A DNA stretch of 51,820 nucleotides from Caulobacteraceae bacterium (lineage in GTDB: Bacteria > Pseudomonadota > Alphaproteobacteria > Caulobacterales > Caulobacteraceae). The DNA is taken from the NCBI GenBank assembly GCA_947475465.1, contig CANJLK010000021.1:1-51820 (forward strand), read 5' to 3'. The translations under genes were made by a program, and so were the position numbers. Each line of letters begins with the position of its first letter. Position 1 is the stretch's first letter. The notes beneath the pieces are model-generated. The model saw only the letters and a list, made by a program, of their open reading frames with translations, did no database searches and was not told the origin of the DNA. Below, piece after piece: positions 16,403-24,847 of the stretch.

Positions 16403-17454
16403 CAGGCCTTGGCCAGGGTGCGGAACAGCACCTTCTTGAACCCCTCGTTCGACGCCTTGACGCACAGGTTGGCGTTGGGCGGCGGCGTCGGCAGCATGTT
16501 GTAGCGGTTGTCGCCGTACAGGATGTCGCCGCGGGTCAATTGGCCGTCCAGTTCGATCTTGGCGAAGATCGCCTTGAAATCCAGGGCCACCGAGGGGTCG
16601 ATGATCATCGCCATCGCGATGGGATCGCCGTTCACCGAGCCGGGCGCGTTGCGCTGGGTGGTCTCGAAGGTCAGCCGCAGTTCGTTGGACTCGATGAAGA
16701 ACCGGCTGCGCGCGGTGTTGAACGTGGCGATGTGGTCGAAGTCGGCGCGCGTCAGGATGCTATCGGTGGGCGCGCCCAGGCCGAAGGTCAGCCGCGCGCC
16801 GGAGCGGAGCACGATGTCCACCGCCTCCGGGTCGGCCAGCGCATTGAAGCCGGGCACGGCGTTGCCGGCCCCGGCCACGAACTGGATGCCCTTGATCAGG
16901 GGCGCGATGGCCGGTTCGGCCAGCAGGGCCATGGCGACATTGGTCATGCCGCCCAGCGCCGCGATCACCACCTCGCCAGGATAGCGCTTGACGATCCGGC
17001 GGATGGCGTCGGCCGCCGGCTCCGGATCGACGGTCTGACGGACCTCGGGCGTGCGGAACTTGCCCAGACCGTCGGGGCCGTGGATGAAGGTCGCGGCCGG
17101 ATAGGGCCGTTCCAGAAGGCTGTGGCCCAGGCCGGCATGGACCTTCACCTGGCCCGCCCGTCCGGCCAGCTCCAGGATGAAGAGCGCGTTCTTCAGTTCC
17201 TGGGGATAGCGGATATTGCCCGGCGCGACGGTGATCGCCTCGACGCTGAGGTTCGGCGCGTCCAGCGCCATCAGCAGCGCGATGGCGTCGTCATTGCCCG
17301 GGTCGGTGTCGACGATGACCCGGTGGTTGTCGAGGAGCCGGGGCAGGGGCGTGTCTGAAACGCCGGGTTCGGCGGCGTGGGCGAACGGAGCCGCGGCGCC
17401 GCAAGCGGCGGCGGCGAAGGCCCGGGCGAGGATTTGGCGGCGGTGCAGGGTCAT
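16402..17454 (-). CDS. Inosine/uridine-type nucleoside hydrolase, Tat-exported
   Basis: 350 residues from ATG 17454. The N terminus MTLHRRQILARAFAAAACG is a twin-arginine (RRQIL) signal with an AHA cleavage region, so the enzyme is probably periplasmic. The Ca2+-binding signature IVDTDPGNDDAIALLMAL is diagnostic of nucleoside N-ribohydrolases. VIAALGGMTNVAMAL and VNGDPIAMAMIIDP fit the middle and the active-site Asp/His regions. It splits nucleosides to ribose and base. It diverges from an NCS1 permease gene across 120 bases, so released nucleobases could be imported by that carrier. Confidence 0.9.
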   Translation of the reverse strand: MTLHRRQILARAFAAAACGAAAPFAHAAEPGVSDTPLPRLLDNHRVIVDTDPGNDDAIALLMALDAPNLSVEAITVAPGNIRYPQELKNALFILELAGRAGQVKVHAGLGHSLLERPYPAATFIHGPDGLGKFRTPEVRQTVDPEPAADAIRRIVKRYPGEVVIAALGGMTNVAMALLAEPAIAPLIKGIQFVAGAGNAVPGFNALADPEAVDIVLRSGARLTFGLGAPTDSILTRADFDHIATFNTARSRFFIESNELRLTFETTQRNAPGSVNGDPIAMAMIIDPSVALDFKAIFAKIELDGQLTRGDILYGDNRYNMLPTPPPNANLCVKASNEGFKKVLFRTLAKA

Positions 17455-17574
17455 GGGCGCAGGCTGGCCTGCCGCCGCGCACGATCCAAGGCGATATTGA
17501 TGCAGCCGCGCGATTTCGACGCTTACCGCCATCTTCCGCTTCGCTTTGGGCGCCGGGCGGGTGAAGCTTGGTCC

Positions 17575-19050
17575 ATGGCCTCGACATTTTCCGGCTCCGG
17601 CGATCCGGCGCTCAGCAATCCGGATCTTGCCCCCACCACCCAGGCCCAGCGGACTTGGCGCTGGTGGCACTTCGCCGCCCTGTGGATCGGGATGACCATG
17701 TGCATCCCCGCCTGGATGCTGGCCTCGGGCCTCATCGACCAAGGGATGTCGCCTGCCCAGGCTGTGGCGACCGTGCTGCTCGGCAACGCCATCGTCCTGG
17801 TCCCTATGTTGCTGATCGGCCATGCCGGCGCGCGCTATGGCGTGCCCTACGCGGTCCTGGCCAGGGCGTCGTTCGGGGTCGAGGGCGCCAAGGTCGCCGC
17901 CGTGGCCCGCGCGGTCGTCGCCTGCGGTTGGTACGGCATCCAGACCTGGGTTGGCGGCACGACCCTTCTGGCTCTGGTCAGCGTAGCGTTGGGTCGTCCC
18001 GTGGCTGGCGATCCCCTGCCGGTGCTGGGAATCTCCACCGCCCAGCTCGCGGCCTTCGCGGTTTTCTGGGCGGTGCAGCTGTTCTTCGTGGCCAAGGGCA
18101 TGGAGATGGTCAAACGGCTGGAGACCTGGACCGCGCCGGCCAAGATCGTCATCTGCGTGGCGCTGACCGCCTGGGCGCTTTCCCATACCGGCGGCGTGGC
18201 GCAGGCCTTCGGCGCGCACTCGACCTTCGCGGCGGGAGCCAAGCCCGTCACCTTCGCCAGCGTCTTCTGGCCGGGCCTGACCGCCATGGTCGGGTTCTGG
18301 GCGACGCTGGCCCTCAACATCCCTGACTTCACCCGCTTCGCCCGCAGCCAGCGCGACCAGATCGTGGGACAGGCGATCGGCCTGCCGATCCCCATGGGCG
18401 CGCTTGCGGCCATGGCCGTGCTGGCCACCGCGGCCACCCGCGTCGTCTACGGCAAGGCGATCTGGGACCCGGTGGAACTGGCCAGCCATTTCCAGAACAT
18501 CTGGGTCCTGATCGGGCTCCTGGTGATCTCCATCGACACCATTTCGTGCAACATCGCGGCCAATCTGGTGGGCCCGGCCTACGATTTCTCGGCCCTTGCG
18601 CCACGCTGGATTTCCTATCGGCGGGGCGCCTGGGTCACCGCACTGATCGCCGCCTCGATCCTGCCCTGGAAGCTGGTGGCTTCCAGCAGCGGATACATCT
18701 TCACCTGGCTGATCGGCTATTCGGCCCTGCTGGGGCCCATCGCCGGCATCATGATCGCCGACTACTGGCTATTGCGCCGGGGCGTTCTGGAAGTCGGCGA
18801 TCTCTATGTCGCCGATGGCACCTATGGCTATCGTCGGGGATGGAACCCGGCCGCGATGATCGCCCTCGTCGTGGCCGTGGCGCCAAGCCTGCCGGGGTTC
18901 CTGATGGCCGCGGCGCCGCAGACGTTCGGCGGCCTCGACCCGGTCTGGGCGACGCTCTATCCCTACGCCTGGTTCGTCGGAGCGGGCGTCGCCACGGCGG
19001 TCTACTACGCCCTCATGCGGCTAACGCCCCGCCCTGTCGTGGCGGCCTAG
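17575..19050 (+). CDS. NCS1-family nucleobase:cation symporter
   Basis: 491 residues from ATG 17575; an ATG at 17500 would add an unusual arginine-rich leader. The N-terminal LSNPDLAPTTQAQRTWRWWH and the following TM1 WIGMTMCIPAWML are typical of the NCS1 family (cytosine, uracil, allantoin and hydantoin carriers). About 12 membrane segments are visible, with GIQTWVGG in TM3 and NIPDFTRFA in the substrate and ion region. The substrate is not determined. The divergent periplasmic nucleoside hydrolase suggests a purine or pyrimidine base. Its stop shares a CTAG tetranucleotide with the stop of the convergent Mo-hydroxylase gene. Confidence 0.9.
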   Translation: MASTFSGSGDPALSNPDLAPTTQAQRTWRWWHFAALWIGMTMCIPAWMLASGLIDQGMSPAQAVATVLLGNAIVLVPMLLIGHAGARYGVPYAVLARASFGVEGAKVAAVARAVVACGWYGIQTWVGGTTLLALVSVALGRPVAGDPLPVLGISTAQLAAFAVFWAVQLFFVAKGMEMVKRLETWTAPAKIVICVALTAWALSHTGGVAQAFGAHSTFAAGAKPVTFASVFWPGLTAMVGFWATLALNIPDFTRFARSQRDQIVGQAIGLPIPMGALAAMAVLATAATRVVYGKAIWDPVELASHFQNIWVLIGLLVISIDTISCNIAANLVGPAYDFSALAPRWISYRRGAWVTALIAASILPWKLVASSSGYIFTWLIGYSALLGPIAGIMIADYWLLRRGVLEVGDLYVADGTYGYRRGWNPAAMIALVVAVAPSLPGFLMAAAPQTFGGLDPVWATLYPYAWFVGAGVATAVYYALMRLTPRPVVAA

Positions 19051-21308
19051 CGCCCGTCTGCGGCCAAGGCTGCGATCACCTTGTCCGGGGTAATCGGATA
19101 GTCCCGCATCCTCACGCCGCAGGCATTGTAGATTGCGTTGGCCACCGCCGCGCCTGCGCCCGAGATGCCCAGTTCCCCGACACCCTTGATGCCCATGGGG
19201 TTGGCCTTGTCATCGACCTCATCGAGCATGATGGCGTCCAGTTCGCCGATGTCGGCCTGGACCGGCACCAGGTATCCCGCCAGGTCCTGGTTGATCAGCG
19301 AGCCATAGCGCGGGTCGGCGGTATTCCCCTCGGTCAGGGCCGCGCCGACGCCCCAGATCATGCCGCCGGTCAGCTGGCTGCGGGCGGTCTTGCGGTTGAT
19401 GATCCGGCCAGCGGCGAAAACGCCCAGCATCCGCCGCATTCGCACCTCGCCGGTGACGGTGTCGACGCCGACTTCCACGAAGTGTGCGCCATAGGTGTGC
19501 TGGCTCCAGTTACCGGCGTCCTTGGCCGGAGTGATTGCGCCTTCGGCGGTCAGGCCGTCGGGCCGGTTTCGGCGGATCAGGTCGGCCAGGCTTTCGGACC
19601 GGTTGCCGATGGCGACGATGCCATCCTGGAATCTCACGTTTTCCGACGGGCCGCCATGGAGCGGCGAAAGAGGGTCGGCCACCGCGATCTCGACGATGGC
19701 CTTTCGCAAATTCATGCCGGCCGCGAGCGCGGCGGACCCGGCGGTGGCGGCGCCGAACTGGCCACCGGACCCGGGCGTCGGCGGCAATTCGCTGTCGCCG
19801 ATTTCCACTCGCACCGATTCCAGGGGGACGCCCATGGTCTCCGCGGCGATCTGCGCCAGGACGGTGTAGGTGCCCGTGCCGATGTCGGTCATCCCCTGTT
19901 TGACGACGATCGTCCCGTCGGCCTCGACGCTGAACGAGGCGCTGGCGGGCAGCAGCATGTTGCCGCGGATCGCCGTGGCCATGCCGATGCCGACGCTCCA
20001 GCGACCGTCGCGGACCCGCCCAGGGATCGGATTGCGGTTCTCCCAGCCGAAAAGCTGCGCCCCTTCGCGCATGCAGCGCACCAGCTGGCGTACCGAGAAT
20101 GGCTTTCCGGTTTCGGGGTCTGCAGCCGGCTCGTTGATGCGCCGCAGTTCGATAGGGTCCATCCCCAGCTTCTCGGCCAGCTCGTCCATGGCGCATTCCA
20201 GGCTGAGCGTGCCCGGCGCCTCGCCCGGCGCCCGCATCGGCCCGTTGGGCGGCAGGTCCAGGTTCACCAGCCGGTGGCCGGTCAGGCGATTGGGCGCTGC
20301 ATAGAGATTGCGGGCGAAGTTCGATGCGCGCTCTGCGTTGTTGCCCTGCCGGTTGGTGTGGGTGTGGGTCATCACCGACATGGCCGTCAGCTTGCCGTCT
20401 GGCGTCGCGCCCAGCCGGACCCGCAACTGGGTCGCCGCCCGGTGCACCGTGCCGTGCATCATCTGCTGGCGGGAGAAGGCGATCTTCACCGGCTGTCCGA
20501 TCTGGCGCGCCGCCATGGCCGCCAGGACGAGGTCCTCATAGAACATCGCCTTGCCGCCGAACCCGCCGCCGATGTACCGCGACAGGACCCGTACGTTCTC
20601 GGGGGGAACCTGCAGGGTCAGGGCCAGGCTGCCCTTGGTGCGGCCGACCATCTGGGTGGAGGTGTGCACTGTGAGGACGTCACCCTCCCACCAGGCGGTG
20701 GTGGCGTGGGGTTCCATCTGGCAGTGGTTCTGAAGCGGCGTCCGCCAAGTCTCGTCGATCTGTAGGGGAGCGGCGCCAAAGGCTGATGCGAAATCGCCGA
20801 TCTCGACATCGTTGTCGCCGTTGGGTGAGACTGCCTCACCTAGCCGATCGTGGAAATCGACGTCGGCGGGACCCGCCTCGTAGCTGATCTTGACCAGCGC
20901 TGCGCCGGCGACGGCGTTTTCCAGGGTGTCGGCGACCACCACGGCGACCGGCTGGTTGAAGAACCACACCTGATCGGACTCCAGAACCGGGCTGGCGGAT
21001 GGCACGAAGAAGCTCGGATTTTCCGGCCGTTCGCCCTGCGCCGGCAGGTCCAGGTGGCCCCAGACCAGCCGCACGCCCGGCGAGGCCTTGGCCGCCGCGA
21101 TGTCCATCCCGACGATGCGCCCGCGCGCGACGGCGGCCGGAATGAGCACGCCATAGGCCGGGGGCGCCGGCGGGGTGACCTCATAGGCGTAGGGGGCGGT
21201 CCCGCTGACCTTGAGGGGCCCCTCGTAGCGGTCCACCGTCTTGCCGATCAGGCCGGCGCGGTTCTCCTTGACTGGGTTCGACCCAGCCCAGTCCTCGACG
21301 GAACTCAT
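19047..21308 (-). CDS. PaoC/YagR-type molybdenum hydroxylase large subunit (xanthine dehydrogenase family)
   Basis: 753 residues from ATG 21308 (SSVEDWAGSNPVKENRAGLI). Family marks: GPLKVSGTAPYAYE at the start, the molybdopterin-binding IGGGFGGKAM, GPMRAPGEAPGTLSLE, and the catalytic glutamate in GVGELGISGAGAAVANAI near the C terminus. It most resembles the Mo-cofactor subunit of periplasmic aldehyde oxidoreductase. Such enzymes also need a [2Fe-2S] and an FAD subunit, normally encoded directly upstream. Here upstream lies only a short open frame ending QAKIASIAQAAPNPAQAA and then the ars operon, so the subunit is orphaned locally. Its aldehyde or heterocycle substrate is unknown. Confidence 0.9.
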   Translation of the reverse strand: MSSVEDWAGSNPVKENRAGLIGKTVDRYEGPLKVSGTAPYAYEVTPPAPPAYGVLIPAAVARGRIVGMDIAAAKASPGVRLVWGHLDLPAQGERPENPSFFVPSASPVLESDQVWFFNQPVAVVVADTLENAVAGAALVKISYEAGPADVDFHDRLGEAVSPNGDNDVEIGDFASAFGAAPLQIDETWRTPLQNHCQMEPHATTAWWEGDVLTVHTSTQMVGRTKGSLALTLQVPPENVRVLSRYIGGGFGGKAMFYEDLVLAAMAARQIGQPVKIAFSRQQMMHGTVHRAATQLRVRLGATPDGKLTAMSVMTHTHTNRQGNNAERASNFARNLYAAPNRLTGHRLVNLDLPPNGPMRAPGEAPGTLSLECAMDELAEKLGMDPIELRRINEPAADPETGKPFSVRQLVRCMREGAQLFGWENRNPIPGRVRDGRWSVGIGMATAIRGNMLLPASASFSVEADGTIVVKQGMTDIGTGTYTVLAQIAAETMGVPLESVRVEIGDSELPPTPGSGGQFGAATAGSAALAAGMNLRKAIVEIAVADPLSPLHGGPSENVRFQDGIVAIGNRSESLADLIRRNRPDGLTAEGAITPAKDAGNWSQHTYGAHFVEVGVDTVTGEVRMRRMLGVFAAGRIINRKTARSQLTGGMIWGVGAALTEGNTADPRYGSLINQDLAGYLVPVQADIGELDAIMLDEVDDKANPMGIKGVGELGISGAGAAVANAIYNACGVRMRDYPITPDKVIAALAADGR

Positions 21309-21449
21309 GCCGCTTGCGCCGGGTTGGGCGCCGCCTGGGCGATCGAGGCGATCTTGGCCTGCATGGAGTAGTCCTGGGCTATGGCTTTTGAACCCGCAGG
21401 CTAGCGCGGATTCACCCATTGTCGAAGCCGGCCGGCGCGGCGCCTGGAC

Positions 21450-22151
21450 TTACCGAGGGCCATCCTCGCGCAGCAGCCAGCCGAAGATGGCTGTCGCCAG
21501 CGCCGCCCCGGCGAACTGTGCGGCGATGAACAGCGGCGCCGAGACAGGCGCGATTCCGGCGAAGGTGTCAGATAGGCTGCGCGCCACGGTGACCGCCGGA
21601 TTGGCGAAGGACGTCGAGGCGGTGAACCAATAGGCCGCCGTGATGTATAGCCCAACGGCGATGGGCGTGAAATTCGGGCGGAATTTCACACAGCCCAGGA
21701 TCGTCGCCACGAGACCGAAGGTCGCGACCAGCTCTGAAAAGGCTTGGCCGGGGCCGTCCCGAAGTTTCGCCGAGACCTCGAAGACCGGCAAAGCGAACAT
21801 GATGTGGGCGATCCACACGCCGGCGACTGCGCCGACCGTCTGGACAGCCGCATAGGCCGCAGCGACAGGCCAGGCGATCTCACGGCGCGAGGCGAACACC
21901 AAGGTCACCACGGGATTGAAATGCGCGCCGCAGATTGGCCCGAAGACGGTGATCAGGACAACCAGTCCCGCGCCGGTGGCAAGCGTATTGCCCAGCAGGG
22001 CCAGGGCCACATTGCCGCCGGCCAATCTCTCGCCCATTACGCCGGAGCCGATGATGACCGTCAGAAGCAAGGCCGTGCCGATCGCTTCGGCCGCCAGTCG
22101 CCGTGCGAGGCTGAAGGCGCGCGGAGGGAGTTGGAGGTTTCCTTCGGACAC
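21450..22151 (-). CDS. Aquaporin-family channel, probable arsenite exit channel (AqpS-like)
   Basis: 233 residues with six membrane segments and two half-helix loops carrying NPV (GAHFNPVVTLVFAS) and NPA (TSFANPAVTVARSL). It is the third gene of an arsR-arsC-aquaporin operon, 7 bases after arsC. In Sinorhizobium meliloti an aquaglyceroporin (AqpS) takes the place of an arsenite pump: ArsC makes As(III), which leaves down its gradient through the channel. The same role is inferred here because no arsB or acr3 gene is present in the window. Confidence 0.88.
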   Translation of the reverse strand: MSEGNLQLPPRAFSLARRLAAEAIGTALLLTVIIGSGVMGERLAGGNVALALLGNTLATGAGLVVLITVFGPICGAHFNPVVTLVFASRREIAWPVAAAYAAVQTVGAVAGVWIAHIMFALPVFEVSAKLRDGPGQAFSELVATFGLVATILGCVKFRPNFTPIAVGLYITAAYWFTASTSFANPAVTVARSLSDTFAGIAPVSAPLFIAAQFAGAALATAIFGWLLREDGPR

Positions 22152-22158
22152 GAGGAGC

Positions 22159-22689
22159 TCAGCCTGCGGCGTCGGCGGTGTCGCCGATAGCGCGCAGACG
22201 GGCCTGTAAGGTTTGCCGATCCAGGGCTGCGATGGGCAGGTTCACGAAGAGGCTTATGCGGTTGTTGAGCTGCCGATAGGCCTCGGCGAAGGCGAGTCCG
22301 ATTTCCGCATTGCTGCCGGTCGCCGCCGCCGGGTCGGGAACCCCCCAGTGGGCGGTCATCGGCTGGCCTGGCCAGATGGGACAGATTTCGCCCGCTGCGT
22401 TGTCGCAGACGGTGAAGACGAAATGCAGTTCCGGGGCGTCGGGGTTGCGATCGCGCGCGAACTCCTCCCAGCCCTTGGAGCGGAAGTCATCAGTCGGATA
22501 GTTCAGCCCTTCAAGGAGGGCGAGCGCATGCGGGTTGACGCGGCCGGTGGGCATCGCGCCCGCGGACCATGCCTTGAAATGTCCGGCCCCAGCTCGGTTG
22601 AGGATCGCCTCGGCGATGATGGAACGCGCCGAGTTGCCCGTGCACAGGAACAGGACATTGAACCTTGGCGTCCTGATGGCCCCGCTCAT
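22159..22689 (-). CDS. arsC: Arsenate reductase, low-molecular-weight phosphatase type
   Basis: 176 residues. The active-site loop FLCTGNSARS holds nucleophile Cys16 and Arg22, as in the LMW-PTP-type ArsC of Gram-positives and rhizobia. FTVCDNAAGEICPIWPGQP corresponds to the redox cysteine region, and WGVPDPAAATGS carries the general-acid Asp. It reduces arsenate to arsenite with thioredoxin or glutaredoxin. The start overlaps the arsR stop (ATGA), so both come from one message. Confidence 0.93.
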   Translation of the reverse strand: MSGAIRTPRFNVLFLCTGNSARSIIAEAILNRAGAGHFKAWSAGAMPTGRVNPHALALLEGLNYPTDDFRSKGWEEFARDRNPDAPELHFVFTVCDNAAGEICPIWPGQPMTAHWGVPDPAAATGSNAEIGLAFAEAYRQLNNRISLFVNLPIAALDRQTLQARLRAIGDTADAAG

Positions 22690-23057
22690 CTGGCCGGCTC
22701 CAAGTTCGCGGTGGACGGGACGCAGCAGGCCACGCGCGCCAGCACATCGCCCAGCGGCGCGCAGATTTCCGGCGCGCCATCGCAGCAGTCTTCGACCAGA
22801 AACCCGATCAGGTCGCGCATGGCGCCAAAGTCCGCGGCGTAGATGATCGACCGCCCCTGACGGTGCGAGGCCAGCAATCCCGCGTGACTCAGGACATTGA
22901 GGTTCGCGGAAAGCGTGTTTGGCAGAATCTCAAGCTGGCGGGCGATGTCGCCGGCCGCCAACCCGGTCGGGCCGGCCCGGACCAGCAGGCGGAAGATCGT
23001 CAATCGGCCTTCGTGGGCGAGGGCGGAAAGCCGAGTTGCCATCGACATCATATCCAT
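22686..23057 (-). CDS. arsR: ArsR-family arsenite-responsive repressor
   Basis: 123 residues. Winged helix: LSALAHEGRLTIFRLL, then the recognition helix LPNTLSANLNVLSHAGLL and wing RQGRSIIY. The classical alpha-3 CVC site is absent. Instead there are C-terminal thiols, Cys91-Cys92-x6-Cys99 plus Cys111-Cys112, similar in layout to the As(III) site of Acidithiobacillus ferrooxidans ArsR (Cys95, Cys96, Cys102). Several in-frame ATGs crowd the start (codons 1, 3, 4 and 6); the third has the better distance from GTGGAA. It represses its own operon until As(III) binds. Confidence 0.9.
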   Translation of the reverse strand: MDMMSMATRLSALAHEGRLTIFRLLVRAGPTGLAAGDIARQLEILPNTLSANLNVLSHAGLLASHRQGRSIIYAADFGAMRDLIGFLVEDCCDGAPEICAPLGDVLARVACCVPSTANLEPAR

Positions 23058-23078
23058 AATTCCACGATAATAGAACTA
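23057..23078. promoter_or_regulatory. Candidate ArsR operator
   Basis: On the minus strand TA-TTC-A--AT--T-GAA-TA forms an imperfect 22-base dyad (14 of 22 positions symmetric) ending at the first arsR ATG. It is A/T-rich against a G/C-rich background and sits where the arsR promoter must be. Confidence 0.45.
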
Positions 23079-23255
23079 TATGACGATTGCGAGACATCCG
23101 GCTTGGCCATGAGCGCCGTGCGTCAGGTTGGGTGGGCCGTCCCCCGGCGACAGCCCCGCGACATTTCGGCGATGACACGCTCGAAGCATGTCGCCGCTGC
23201 TTCGATCCGAAGAAAAGTTCGTTAAAACAATGAATTAAGACCTATCCGGCCAGCC

Positions 23256-23282
23256 TTGACGCAGGCGGGCGCCGTCTATAGG
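23256..23282 (+). promoter_or_regulatory. Housekeeping promoter of the F0 ATP synthase operon
   Basis: TTGACG at 23256-23261 and TATAGG at 23277-23282, 15 bases apart, fit the Caulobacter housekeeping sigma pattern. They lie 63 bases before the atpI start. No other promoter is evident within the operon. Confidence 0.5.
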
Positions 23283-23345
23283 TTCCGCGCGACCTTGAAG
23301 CCCCCCTCTGCGGCGGCCTCGTCGCAGCCCTAGGCCTCCCGACGC

Positions 23346-23696
23346 ATGCCGACGCCGAAAGAATCGCAGGAAGAGGCGCTCAAGCGTCTAGATCAGCGGC
23401 TGGGTGTGGCGGAAGCGGCGCAGGTCCGGCGGATGAGTCCCGATACTCACGCGGCCATGGCGCAGGGTTACCGCTTCGTCGGCGAAGTGGTGGGCGGGGT
23501 GCTTGGGGGTGTCGGCCTTGGCTGGCTCCTGGATCGGTTCGCCCATACGGGGCCTTGGGGTGTGGTCGGCGGTCTGCTGATCGGAACCGGGTTCTCCATT
23601 TTCACCGCGGTCCACGCCGCGGCGAAGGCGAGTAAAATTGAGTTGGCGAAGTACGGGTCAACGCCCGTCGCGCCTGGCGATGAAGACGAGGACTGA
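23346..23696 (+). CDS. atpI: AtpI/AtpZ-type F0F1 assembly protein
   Basis: 116 residues with an N-terminal charged helix (ALKRLDQRLGVAEAAQ) and two membrane segments around GEVVGGVLGGVGLGWLLDRF and GVVGGLLIGTGFSIFTAV. The glycine zipper and the acidic tail fit the AtpI/AtpZ family, which helps c-ring assembly or Mg2+ supply. It is the first gene of the F0 operon, 7 bases ahead of atpB. Confidence 0.88.
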   Translation: MPTPKESQEEALKRLDQRLGVAEAAQVRRMSPDTHAAMAQGYRFVGEVVGGVLGGVGLGWLLDRFAHTGPWGVVGGLLIGTGFSIFTAVHAAAKASKIELAKYGSTPVAPGDEDED

Positions 23697-23703
23697 AGCC
23701 CTT

Positions 23704-24531
23704 ATGGCGCAACAACCCGCCATCGAACCGATGCACCAGTTCCTGATCCACAAGATCGTTCAGGGACCGGTCTTCCACCTGGGCGGCCTGCCCGTGGACA
23801 TGTCGATCACCAATTCGGTGGCCAGCATGATCGCCGGCGCGCTGATCCTGATCATCTTCTTCGCGGCGACCGCCAAGCGCGAAATCGTTCCTAACCGCGG
23901 CCAGGCCTTGGCTGAGAGCCTCTACAATATCGTTGACCGCGTCCTGGTCGGCCCGATCATCGGCCACGACGGCAAGCCCTACGTTCCCTACATCTTCGCC
24001 TTGTTCCTGGTCATCCTGGTCCTGAATCTGATGAGCGTGGTGCTGGCGGTGGGCAATGTCGGCGGCCTCGACTTGACCTTCGCCGTCACCTCGCAACTGG
24101 CGGTGACCGCGACCCTGGCCGTGCTCACCTTCTTCAGTGTCTTTATCCTGGGATTCATCAAGCACGGACCCAAGTTCCTCGGGCTATTCGCGCCGGGCGG
24201 GATGCCCGTGGTCATGCTGATTTTCATGATCCCCATCGAGATTCTGTCCTATTTCGTGCGCCCAGTGACCCTGGCCATGCGTCTCTTCGGCAACATGCTG
24301 GGCGGCCACGTGGTGATGAGCCTGTTTGGCTCCTTCGTGGTGGCGCTGGCCATCGTCGGCCTGTCGGGTGGCGTCGCGACGCTGGCCTTCATCCCGAGCG
24401 CGCTCTCCTTCACGATGATCGTGGCGCTGACCGGCCTTGAGCTGGTGGTTGCGATCCTCCAGGCCTTCGTCTTCGCGGCGCTGGCCACTGTTTACCTCAA
24501 CGAGGTCGTGAACTTCGGTCACGGCCACTAA
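23704..24531 (+). CDS. atpB: ATP synthase F0 subunit a
   Basis: 275 residues from ATG 23704. The essential proton-channel arginine is in AMRLFGNMLGGHVV. The preceding PIEILSYFVRPVTL and the final ALTGLELVVAILQAFVFAAL match subunit a helices. Five or six membrane segments. It forms the two proton half-channels against the c ring. Operon partner of the c and b genes downstream. Confidence 0.96.
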   Translation: MAQQPAIEPMHQFLIHKIVQGPVFHLGGLPVDMSITNSVASMIAGALILIIFFAATAKREIVPNRGQALAESLYNIVDRVLVGPIIGHDGKPYVPYIFALFLVILVLNLMSVVLAVGNVGGLDLTFAVTSQLAVTATLAVLTFFSVFILGFIKHGPKFLGLFAPGGMPVVMLIFMIPIEILSYFVRPVTLAMRLFGNMLGGHVVMSLFGSFVVALAIVGLSGGVATLAFIPSALSFTMIVALTGLELVVAILQAFVFAALATVYLNEVVNFGHGH

Positions 24532-24564
24532 CCCAACCCGACCATCTACAAGAGGACTACCCCT

Positions 24565-24822
24565 ATGGATCCGCACGTCGCCGCTACCGTCATCGACTTC
24601 ACCAAGTCCGCCAAGCTCATCGGCGCCGGCCTCGCCGCCATGGGCATGATCGGCGCTGGTGTTGGCCTGGGCGTTCTGTTCGGCAGCTATCTGCAGGCCG
24701 CCATCCGCAACCCGGCCGGCGCGTCCAGCCAACAGACCATGCTGTTTCTCGGCATGGCGCTGACCGAAACCATGGGCCTGTTTGCCTTCGTGGTCTCGCT
24801 GATCATCCTGTTCGGCTCCTAA
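24565..24822 (+). CDS. atpE: ATP synthase F0 subunit c
   Basis: 85 residues, a hairpin of two membrane helices: GAGLAAMGMIGAGVGLGVLF with the glycine packing motif, the polar loop YLQAAIRNPAG, then a second helix with the proton-binding glutamate in ALTETMGLFAFVV. An AAGAGGA ribosome site precedes the ATG, as expected for a high-copy subunit. Confidence 0.96.
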   Translation: MDPHVAATVIDFTKSAKLIGAGLAAMGMIGAGVGLGVLFGSYLQAAIRNPAGASSQQTMLFLGMALTETMGLFAFVVSLIILFGS

Positions 24823-24847
24823 GCGTAAGATAAGGGACTGATCGCCG

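Noticed and set aside
21309..21420. Upstream extension of the Mo-hydroxylase gene by 37 residues
   Set aside because: The added residues are unlike the family start, and the ATG at 21308 gives the expected N terminus.
23221..23237. TTAA-N9-TTAA resembling a CtrA site
   Set aside because: The spacer is nine bases, not seven, and the downstream promoter is a plain housekeeping type.
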